Assembly (NCBI GenBank): GCA_002083525.1
Contig: LWDM01000006.1
Coordinates: 1 to 58,782, forward strand
Direction of reading: 5' to 3'
DNA: 58,782 nucleotides
Source of the DNA: Proteobacteria bacterium SG_bin9
GTDB taxonomy: Bacteria; Pseudomonadota; Alphaproteobacteria; Rhizobiales; Xanthobacteraceae
This document shows, in pieces, positions 51,652 to 58,782 of the stretch (positions are counted from its first letter, which is position 1; each line of letters starts with the position of its first letter). The position numbers and the translations under genes are program-made. The notes beneath the pieces are model-generated. The model was not told the origin of the DNA. It ran no database searches and saw only the letters and a program-made list of their open reading frames with translations.

Positions 51652-52419
51652 ATGGCGAAGCCAGCAGTAATCGTGGTCGGCGCGGACAAGGGCGGCGTCG
51701 GCAAGACCACCGTGTCGCGGACCGTGCTCGACTATTTCAGCGCCAACAACGTGCCGATCCGTGCGTTCGATACCGAGTCGCCGCGTGGCACCCTCAAGCG
51801 TTTCCATCCGGACATCACCGAGATCGTCGACATGACGACCACCTCGGACCAGATGAAGATCTTCGATACGCTCAGCACTGCCGACGCCTCGGTCACCGTG
51901 ATCGACGTGCGCGCAGGCTTGTTATCCCCCGCCCTCGCCTCGCTGCGCGACATCGGCTTCCTCGACGCCGCGCGTCAGGGCCAGATCACCTTTGCCGTGT
52001 TCCACATCCTCGGTCCGTCGATCGCATCGCTCGACGAAATCGCCGAGACCGCCAACTTCATGACCGGCGCCAAGTACTTCCTGGTGAAGAACTTCATCAA
52101 CAACACCAGCTTCTTCGAGTGGGATCAGGCGACCTACAACACCTATTTCCATCGCATCAAGGACGCGACGGAAATCACCATCCCGAAGCTCAACGAAATG
52201 GCCTACGAGCAGGTGGAAGTGGCTTCCGTGCCGTTCCTGAAGTTCGTCGCCAACAAGGGCCAGCATGACGAGCCGGCCAACAACTCGTTCGTGCTGCGCG
52301 GCTATGTCCGCCACTGGCTGGCGAACGTCTGGAGCGAATTCGACCGGATCAAGCTGACCGACATCGTCGGCTCGAAGGATGCCCGCGCCAGCAACAAGCT
52401 GACCGGCGGCGAGAAATAA
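51652..52419 (+). CDS. ParA-like P-loop ATPase 1
   Basis: A 255-residue ATPase. The deviant Walker A motif is KGGVGKTT (residues 13-20) in VVGADKGGVGKTTVSR, with the MinD/ParA-type signature Lys. It continues AFDTESPRGTLKRFHPDITEIV and a candidate Walker B VIDVRAGLL. It does not match MipZ, ParA or MinD closely by eye, and no DNA-binding domain is attached. AAGGGGAA upstream supports the ATG at 51652. It is followed by a related ATPase. Confidence 0.8.
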   Translation: MAKPAVIVVGADKGGVGKTTVSRTVLDYFSANNVPIRAFDTESPRGTLKRFHPDITEIVDMTTTSDQMKIFDTLSTADASVTVIDVRAGLLSPALASLRDIGFLDAARQGQITFAVFHILGPSIASLDEIAETANFMTGAKYFLVKNFINNTSFFEWDQATYNTYFHRIKDATEITIPKLNEMAYEQVEVASVPFLKFVANKGQHDEPANNSFVLRGYVRHWLANVWSEFDRIKLTDIVGSKDARASNKLTGGEK

Positions 52420-52509
52420 TCTCTCTCTATCGTCATTCCGTTTGACGAACAGCCGCGCGGCGGCGATATCGGATGCGCCGCGCCTCGCGGCGCTGATGGA
52501 TCACGCCGG

Positions 52510-53178
52510 TTGCGCCGAACGCCCGTTTACATCATCTGCTCGCCCCGCCCCCAGGTCGGCAAGACGCTGGTGGCGCGGATGCTGTGCGAATTCCTGATCG
52601 CGCATCGCGGCATCGTCGCAGCCTACGATATCAACCTCAACGAACCGTCGCTGATCGATTTTCATCCGCGCATCACCGAAACCGCGTCGATCGACGACAC
52701 GTTCGGGCAGATGGAGCTGATGGACAAGCTGATCCATAACGACAACCTCGCCAAGGTGATCGACCTCGGCTTCCATGCCCATGACGCCTTCTTCAAGATG
52801 TGTGCGGAAATCGGCTTCGTAAAGGAGGCCGAGCGGCGTGGCGTCGACCCGATCATCCTGTTCGTCGCCGACATCGACCGCACGTCGGTGCGCGCCTTCG
52901 ATGATCTTCGGAAGCGTTACCCCATGACCGCCATTATCACGGTCGAGAACGAACACACCCTGCGTGGCGAACTTCCGCCAACCTTCCGCAGCGTACGGCG
53001 CATGCGCATTGCGGCGCTGCAGCCGTTCCTGAAAAGCTACATCGGCCGGCAGAGCTTCTCGTTCACGGACTTCCTGCGCGCGGAGCAGAACAAGTCGTCC
53101 GAGCTCTACGACTGGATTCGCGACAGCTACATGCAGTTCCGCGAACTCGAGACCAACCTCGACGCACACCGGCCGTAA
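52510..53178 (+). CDS. ParA-like P-loop ATPase 2, lacking the signature Lys
   Basis: A 222-residue protein with a TTG start at 52510; no ATG or GTG is in frame upstream to the preceding stop. The P-loop is SPRPQVGKTLVAR (residues 11-23): the GK-T core is kept, but the signature Lys of the deviant Walker A is replaced by Arg-Pro. It shares with ATPase 1 a FHP-xIT segment (DFHPRITETASID) and a following QM-xxxDKL. This suggests the two are diverged paralogues that may form a heteromer. Function unknown. Confidence 0.7.
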   Translation: MRRTPVYIICSPRPQVGKTLVARMLCEFLIAHRGIVAAYDINLNEPSLIDFHPRITETASIDDTFGQMELMDKLIHNDNLAKVIDLGFHAHDAFFKMCAEIGFVKEAERRGVDPIILFVADIDRTSVRAFDDLRKRYPMTAIITVENEHTLRGELPPTFRSVRRMRIAALQPFLKSYIGRQSFSFTDFLRAEQNKSSELYDWIRDSYMQFRELETNLDAHRP

Positions 53179-53189
53179 ATTATTGGGGA

Positions 53190-53729
53190 TCAGTGCCCGC
53201 CGAACGAGATCAGCGTGCGCACCGGCACGCCGAGCGCGCGGATCTTGTCGGCGCCGCCGAGGTCCGGCAGATCGATGACGAAGCAGGCGGCGACCACGTC
53301 CGCACCGATCTGGCGCATCAGCTTCACAGCGCCCTCGGCCGTGCCGCCGGTCGCGATCAGGTCATCGACGAGAATGACGCGCTCGCCCGGCTGGATCGCA
53401 TCCGCATGCATCTCCATCTCGTCGATGCCGTATTCCAGCGAATAGGCGATGCGCACGGTGGTATGCGGCAGCTTGCCCTTCTTGCGGATCGGCACGAAGC
53501 CGGCCGACACCTGATGCGCCACCGCGCCGCCGAGAATGAAGCCGCGCGCTTCCATGCCCGCGACCTTGTCGATCTTCGAGCCGGCCCATGGCTGCACCAT
53601 CTCGTCCACCGCACGGCGGAACGCGCGTGCATTGCCGAGCAAGGTTGTGATGTCGCGGAACATGATGCCGGGCTTCGGATAATCCGGGATGGTGCGGATG
53701 GCGGCGTGCAATTCGCTTTCGAGGCTCAT
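53190..53729 (-). CDS. apt: Adenine phosphoribosyltransferase
   Basis: Salvages adenine to AMP with PRPP. The 179-residue product shows IPDYPKPGIMFRDIT at the N-terminus, AGMEARGFILGGAVAHQ and the PRPP-binding loop RVILVDDLIATGGTAEGAV. The length is normal for the family. It ends 11 bases from the convergent ATPase 2 gene. The ATG at 53729 gives the usual start. Confidence 0.95.
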   Translation of the reverse strand: MSLESELHAAIRTIPDYPKPGIMFRDITTLLGNARAFRRAVDEMVQPWAGSKIDKVAGMEARGFILGGAVAHQVSAGFVPIRKKGKLPHTTVRIAYSLEYGIDEMEMHADAIQPGERVILVDDLIATGGTAEGAVKLMRQIGADVVAACFVIDLPDLGGADKIRALGVPVRTLISFGGH

Positions 53730-53771
53730 GAATGTCTCACGTGATGCTTGAGATGTTTCGGCAGTATCTCG

Positions 53772-55937
53772 TCAGGTGTTGCTGCGCTCGCCCATCCGGA
53801 ACGCGTTCTCCACGATCCGCAGGCCCACCTCGCCGCCCAGCGACATCAGCGACTCCGGGTGGAATTGCACGCCACCGACCGGCAGCGTCTTGTGCTCGAT
53901 CGCCATCGCCACACCGTCGTCGGTCGCGGCCGTGACCTGCAGCACATCGGGCATGCTGTCGCGCTCGACGAACAGCGAGTGATAGCGGCCGACGGTGACT
54001 TCGTCGGGCAAGTTCTTCATCAGCGTGCCGCCGCGCACCTGCACCCGCGACGGACGGCCGTGCGCCGGCTGGGTGAGCTGGCCGAGTTCGCCGCCGAAGT
54101 ATTCGCCGATCGCCTGCACGCCGAGGCAAACGCCGAACACCGGCATCTTCTTTTCGAGCGCGGCGTCGATCGTCTTGGAAATGTTGAAGTCTTCCGGCCG
54201 CCCCGGGCCGGGCGACAGCACAAGGAGATCGTAGGAATTCTTCGCGATCACATCGAGCGCGTGCGTGTGACGGGTGACGCTGACGCTGGCACCGACCTGA
54301 CGGAAATAGTCCGCCAGCATGTGCACGAAGGAATCCTCGTGGTCGATCAGCAGCACCTTCTTGCCAGAGCCGGTCGCGTCGGGTTGCGTCGCCGAGAGCG
54401 GCTTCGGCGGATCGCCACGCAGCGCCTGAAACAGCGCCGCCGCCTTGATCTGGCATTCGCGGTCTTCGGCTGCGGGATCGGAATCGAACAGGCAGGTCGC
54501 GCCGACGCGCACCTCGGCAAGGCCATCCTTCATGCGGATGGTGCGCAGCGTCAGGCCGGTGTTGATGCTGCCGTCGAAGCCGACGAGGCCGAACGCGCCG
54601 GCGTACCAGCGGCGCGGCGAACGCTCGTGATCTTCCACGAACTGCATCGCCCAGAGCTTCGGCGCGCCGGTGACGGTCACGGCCCAGGCGTGGGTGAGAA
54701 ACGCGTCGAGCGAGTCGAAGCCCGGCCGCAGCATGCCTTCGACGTGATCGACCGTGTGGAACAGCTTCGAGTATGTCTCGATCTGCCGCCGCGCCAGCAC
54801 CTTGATCGAACCCGGCACGCAGACGCGCGCCTTGTCGTTGCGATCGACGTCGGTACACATGTTGAGTTCGAACTCGTCCTTCTCCGAATTCAGCAGCTCG
54901 CGGATCTGCTCGGCGTCGCTGATCGCGTCGGTGCCGCGCGCGATGGTGCCGGAGATCGGACAGGTCTCGACGCGGCGTCCGTCGCTGCGCACGAACATCT
55001 CCGGCGAAGCCGAGACGAGAAACTCGCCGTCCCCGAGATTGAGCAGACCGCCGTAAGGCGAAGGATTGATCTTGCAAAGCCGCTGGAACACTTCCGCGGG
55101 TGAGCGCCCGCAGGGCTCGGCGAACAATTGCCCCGGCACCGCCTCGAACAAATCGCCGCGCGCGAACGCCTCGCGCGCCTTCTGCACCGTCGCCTGATAG
55201 ACGCCCGGACCGTGATCGGAGAAGCCCTGCCGCGGCGACTTGGCGTAAACGCTCTCGGGCGTGCTGCGATCGAGGCCTTTCGTCGACTCGTTCTTCCAGG
55301 CGAAGTCATAGCTCATCACCACGCCGCGGCCAGTGGCGCGATCGTAGGCGAGCAGCTGGTCGGGAATGTAGAGAACGATGTCGCGCTGATCGGCCTCGCG
55401 CGCGCGCTTCTGCACCAGGTCCTCGACCTGAAACACGAGATCGTAGCCGAACGCACCGTAGAAGCCGAGCAAGCCGTCGTCCTTGCACGACAGGCGCGCG
55501 ATCATCTCGCGGACCAGCGACATGACGCTGGCGCGGCGCGTGCGCTGCTCTTCCTCGACCGGCGCGTCGCCGCGCAGGATGTGGCCCGTGAGCCGCGTCG
55601 GTGTTTTCGCGGTTATCACCGCGCACGGCTCATTGAGCGTTTCGGCGAGGAAGGCGATCAGCACCTTGCCGCGCGCATTCAGCGCCTCGATGAAGAAGTT
55701 GGTGCCGGTCGACTCGAACCGCAGCGGCGGATCGGCAAAGCCGAAGTCAAAGCTCTCATAACGCCCCGGCACGGTCGTGCCGGAAGACAGCACCACGCCA
55801 CGGCGGCGATCCAAGAGATCGATCAGCGCATCCAGCCGCTCGCCTCCGGTGAAGGCCTCGACGGTGCGCGTGATGGCAATGCCGCCCGCGGTCTGAAATG
55901 CGGTGTGCGGGGGGAGAGAGAATATCGCTCTGTTCAT
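53772..55937 (-). CDS. trpEG: Fused anthranilate synthase components I and II
   Basis: First enzyme of tryptophan synthesis: chorismate plus glutamine to anthranilate. The 721-residue product has TrpE (residues 1-500): PSPYGGLLNLG, CPISGTIARGTDAISDAEQ, VDRNDKARV, and VTGAPKLWAMQFVEDHE. TrpG (about 525-721) has the nucleophile Cys in VFGVCLGVQAIGEYF and the His-Glu pair in GVQFHPESLMSLGG. The fused form is usual in Rhizobiales. GAGGAAC is 3 bases before the ATG. It is preceded by a Trp-codon leader peptide and hairpin (55982-56095). Confidence 0.97.
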   Translation of the reverse strand: MNRAIFSLPPHTAFQTAGGIAITRTVEAFTGGERLDALIDLLDRRRGVVLSSGTTVPGRYESFDFGFADPPLRFESTGTNFFIEALNARGKVLIAFLAETLNEPCAVITAKTPTRLTGHILRGDAPVEEEQRTRRASVMSLVREMIARLSCKDDGLLGFYGAFGYDLVFQVEDLVQKRAREADQRDIVLYIPDQLLAYDRATGRGVVMSYDFAWKNESTKGLDRSTPESVYAKSPRQGFSDHGPGVYQATVQKAREAFARGDLFEAVPGQLFAEPCGRSPAEVFQRLCKINPSPYGGLLNLGDGEFLVSASPEMFVRSDGRRVETCPISGTIARGTDAISDAEQIRELLNSEKDEFELNMCTDVDRNDKARVCVPGSIKVLARRQIETYSKLFHTVDHVEGMLRPGFDSLDAFLTHAWAVTVTGAPKLWAMQFVEDHERSPRRWYAGAFGLVGFDGSINTGLTLRTIRMKDGLAEVRVGATCLFDSDPAAEDRECQIKAAALFQALRGDPPKPLSATQPDATGSGKKVLLIDHEDSFVHMLADYFRQVGASVSVTRHTHALDVIAKNSYDLLVLSPGPGRPEDFNISKTIDAALEKKMPVFGVCLGVQAIGEYFGGELGQLTQPAHGRPSRVQVRGGTLMKNLPDEVTVGRYHSLFVERDSMPDVLQVTAATDDGVAMAIEHKTLPVGGVQFHPESLMSLGGEVGLRIVENAFRMGERSNT

Positions 55938-55981
55938 CTGTTCCTCGCGGGACTGGCTAACACGCAGGGCAAACGAACAGA

Positions 55982-56007
55982 AGGCCGTCGCTCTGCGCGG
56001 ACGGCCT
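55982..56007 (-). promoter_or_regulatory. trp attenuator hairpin
   Basis: On the minus strand AGGCCGTC / GACGGCCT form an 8-bp stem with a 10-base loop, followed by a T-rich run (TCTGTTCGTTTG). It lies between the trpL leader and trpEG and is the expected terminator of the attenuator. The T-tract is imperfect. Confidence 0.7.
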
Positions 56008-56047
56008 GATTGACGATTGAATTTTCAGCAAATCGCACCGGCCACCC

Positions 56048-56095
56048 TTAGGAGGTGGGCCACCAGAGACGGGATTGGCGGGCGACGGTGTTCAT
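56048..56095 (-). CDS. trpL: trp leader peptide
   Basis: A 15-residue frame, MNTVARQSRLWWPTS, with two adjacent Trp codons. Low Trp should stall the ribosome there and favour the antiterminated form. A GGTGGCCCACC / GGGTGGCC pairing downstream can make the alternative stem. The ATG has no ribosome site and appears to be the first base of the transcript. In Sinorhizobium meliloti the trpL start codon is also leaderless, and the released leader RNA and peptide act in trans (established there). Confidence 0.85.
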   Translation of the reverse strand: MNTVARQSRLWWPTS

Positions 56096-56103
56096 GGGGC
56101 GGC

Positions 56104-56132
56104 AATCCATCATCGCTCAGCGCCGGAGTCAA
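56104..56132 (-). promoter_or_regulatory. Promoter of the trpL-trpEG transcript
   Basis: -35 TTGACT at 56132-56127 and -10 TGGATT at 56109-56104 with a 17-base spacer. The -10 box ends 8 bases before the trpL ATG, so transcription should start at or next to that A. It lies directly behind the stop codon of the GNAT gene. Confidence 0.65.
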
Positions 56133-56138
56133 GGCGGC

Positions 56139-56612
56139 TCAACGGACCGGGACGTCGCGGATAAAGACACTGACGGCCGCCTTGCCGACATCCTCCTCGA
56201 TCCGCGTCCAGCCGAGCCCCTCGTAGAACGAGGTTCTGCGCTTCAGCGCATTCAGATAGACGCGCTGAAAACCGGCCGCGAACGCGCCAGCCGCTGCCCG
56301 GTTGACCAATTCGCCGCCGATGCCGCGCGAGCGAAATTGTGGATCGACCCACACCGCCGCTATCCACGGCGTGTACTGCGGCCGCTCCTCGAGATCGTCG
56401 ACGATCACCGATGCCGTTCCGGCGAACGTATCGCCTTCGTGCGCGACGAGGGCGAACGGGATCGCGCCCTCGGCGAGGTCCTCCGTCTCGATGCGGCCAA
56501 CGATGTATGAGAGCGGCACGCCCTGCGGCTCCCACCACGCGCGCCAGATGCGGTCCCCGACGGCGCCCGCGAATTCGGGGCGCTCGCGGAGATCGCAAAT
56601 CGCGATGGTCAC
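56139..56612 (-). CDS. GNAT acetyltransferase
   Basis: A 157-residue single-domain GNAT protein. The acetyl-CoA loop is VDPQFRSRGIGGELVNRAA and the C-terminal strand region ALKRRTSFYEGLGW is typical. The GTG at 56612 overlaps the upstream dienelactone hydrolase stop as GTGA, so translation is probably coupled. Substrate unknown. Confidence 0.88.
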   Translation of the reverse strand: MTIAICDLRERPEFAGAVGDRIWRAWWEPQGVPLSYIVGRIETEDLAEGAIPFALVAHEGDTFAGTASVIVDDLEERPQYTPWIAAVWVDPQFRSRGIGGELVNRAAAGAFAAGFQRVYLNALKRRTSFYEGLGWTRIEEDVGKAAVSVFIRDVPVR

Positions 56613-57283
56613 GCGAGGTGTTTCTTGAAGAACGCGGTGGCGCGGCTCCACGCGAGCTCGGCGGCCTGACGGTCATGCACCGACACACGCTGCTCGTTCA
56701 CGAACGCATGGTCGGCGTCGTAGCGGAAGAACTCGTGCGCCTTGCCGGCGGTCTTCATGCCGTTCTCGAACGCGTCGACCACCTGCGGCGTGCACCAGTC
56801 GTCCTTGTTGGCGAAATGGCCCTGCAGCGGAATCTTCACGTCGGCAGGCTTCGCCGCCTGCTCCGGCGGAATGCCGTAGAACGCGACGCCCGCGGCAAGC
56901 TCCGGAATGCGGGTCGAGCCGATCACCGTCACCGCGCCGCCGAGGCAGAAGCCGGTGAGCCCGACCTTGCCGCCGTTGCGTGCAAGAAACTGCGCCGCGC
57001 CGCGCACGACGTTGTCGGTCGCGTCCATGAAGTCGAGCGATGTCATCTGTTTGTTGGCGGCGTCCGTGTCGTGATACGGCACCACCACGCCCTTGTAGAG
57101 ATCGGGCGCCAGCGCATCGAAGCCGGCGAGCGCCAGACGATCACAGATGCCCTTGATCTGATCCTGCAGGCCCCACCACTCCTGGATCACCACCACGCCC
57201 GGCGCATTGCCCTGGGCGGCGTTGGCGAGATAGCCGCCGGTGTCCTTGCCGTCGGTGCGCCTGAAGGTAATGACGGTGCCCAT
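56609..57283 (-). CDS. Dienelactone hydrolase family protein
   Basis: A 224-residue alpha/beta hydrolase. The nucleophile is Cys113 in GFCLGGAVTV, as in true dienelactone hydrolases, with Glu35 in VVIQEWWGL and the catalytic His in DADHAFVNE. The start is the ATG at 57283, with GGAGGA 5 bases upstream. A longer frame to 57316 would start inside a repeat. The substrate may be a lactone of aromatic degradation, but no such genes are next to it. Coupled to a GNAT gene downstream. Confidence 0.9.
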   Translation of the reverse strand: MGTVITFRRTDGKDTGGYLANAAQGNAPGVVVIQEWWGLQDQIKGICDRLALAGFDALAPDLYKGVVVPYHDTDAANKQMTSLDFMDATDNVVRGAAQFLARNGGKVGLTGFCLGGAVTVIGSTRIPELAAGVAFYGIPPEQAAKPADVKIPLQGHFANKDDWCTPQVVDAFENGMKTAGKAHEFFRYDADHAFVNEQRVSVHDRQAAELAWSRATAFFKKHLA

Positions 57284-57315
57284 GCTGTCCTCCGCTGAAT
57301 GCTTTTTGTCTGGCA

Positions 57316-57482
57316 TCAGTGGAGTGGATTTGACATTCGCTACCCTCTTGCCGCGGGCTCACAAAGCGAATGTCAAATCCAAAACTCCACTGAAATCTTA
57401 GGTTTCGTAGTGGTCCTTTGATTTTAACATTCGCAAGGAAAGTTCGCCGAAATGGGGGCGAATGTTAAAATCGGACCACTAC
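57316..57482. repeat. Two-hairpin inverted (BIME-like) repeat, copy B
   Basis: Same design as 15005-15170. Hairpin 1: TCAGTGGAGT / ACTCCACTGA outside and GGATTTGACATTCGCT / AGCGAATGTCAAATCC inside, with an AAA-type bulge on the right arm. Hairpin 2: GTAGTGGTCC / GGACCACTAC outside and GATTTTAACATTCGC / GCGAATGTTAAAATC inside, bulge on the left arm. Base changes between the copies are mostly paired on both arms. It lies directly upstream of the dienelactone hydrolase gene and fills most of the 300-base gap 57284-57583. Confidence 0.88.
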
Positions 57483-57534
57483 CATGGCGCGATGACGCCA
57501 TGACCGCAATCGCCTTCCACGCGGCAAAACGGCA

Positions 57535-57558
57535 ACAAAAAAGCCCCCGCAGGGGCTT
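57535..57558 (-). terminator. Terminator of fbcH
   Basis: On the minus strand AAGCCCC / GGGGCTT with a TGCG-type loop, followed by TTTTTT (from 57542 down to 57537). It starts 26 bases after the fbcH stop codon. Confidence 0.85.
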
Positions 57559-57583
57559 CTTCATTTCAGGAACTGCGCCGCGC

Positions 57584-58782
<1,199 letters not shown>

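Noticed and set aside
53737..55077. 446-codon frame within trpEG in another minus-strand frame
   Set aside because: Arg-rich shadow of the TrpE/TrpG coding sequence, which has all catalytic motifs in its own frame.
57483..57502. CATGGCG-CGCCATG hairpin just after repeat copy B
   Set aside because: 7-bp stem without counterpart next to copy A; not clearly part of the element and too short to call separately.

Overview
The window looks like a chromosomal segment of an alphaproteobacterium of the order Hyphomicrobiales (Rhizobiales), most likely the Bradyrhizobium/Rhodopseudomonas/Afipia group. The evidence is high GC with matching codon use throughout, a GANTC methyltransferase of the CcrM type, a fused cytochrome b/c1 gene, a fused trpE-trpG gene behind a Trp-rich leader, several DUF3551 and DUF1236 secreted proteins, and interspersed repeats of the kinds common in that family. 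No rRNA, tRNA, insertion sequence, prophage or CRISPR array is visible. Species cannot be fixed from the sequence alone.

Layout. 1-9.9 kb: a partial pyruvate phosphate dikinase, two small envelope proteins, glyS, a ceramidase-like membrane protein, the glyQ operon (glyQ, a VOC protein, an unknown protein, joined by GTGA overlaps), a cluster of tiny membrane proteins and an S49 peptidase. 9.9-18.9 kb: a methyltransferase with a DUF2007 protein, a polyprenyl diphosphate synthase (quinone side chain), ispE (isoprenoid precursor), a large TPR protein, ETF-ubiquinone oxidoreductase, a family 4-like uracil-DNA glycosylase and a GST. 18.9-29.8 kb: a GT39-like membrane protein, rnhB, a GNAT, a radical SAM protein, four tandem DUF3551 genes, a glycosyltransferase-like protein, a MarR-GNAT fusion, moaB, a YpfJ-type metallopeptidase, ccrM and a GAF protein. 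29.8-40.5 kb is the most accessory part: an EF-hand secreted protein, an alcohol dehydrogenase-like enzyme, a DUF1127 protein, two LysR regulators divergent from an NTF2-like protein and an SDR, an RTX-type calcium-binding protein, a flavin monooxygenase and a lipoprotein. 40.6-47.9 kb: mutY, a DUF721 protein, a DsbA-like protein, smc and rsm22. 47.9-58.8 kb: an adenylate cyclase, lemA with an M48 peptidase, a pair of ParA-like ATPases, apt, trpEG with its attenuator, a GNAT, a dienelactone hydrolase and the cytochrome c1 end of fbcH.

The most striking regulatory signal is the trp leader: a 15-residue peptide with tandem Trp codons whose start codon sits where transcription should begin (leaderless), followed by a hairpin before trpEG. 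Other signals are two GANTC sites directly in front of ccrM, a palindrome in front of the MarR-GNAT gene, and an SD-sequestering hairpin in front of the EF-hand gene. Two copies of a ~166-bp element made of two mutually inverted bulged hairpins (15005-15170 and 57316-57482) and three copies of a GAGCATGATC-bordered palindrome, two of which supply gene stop codons, are the main repeat structures.
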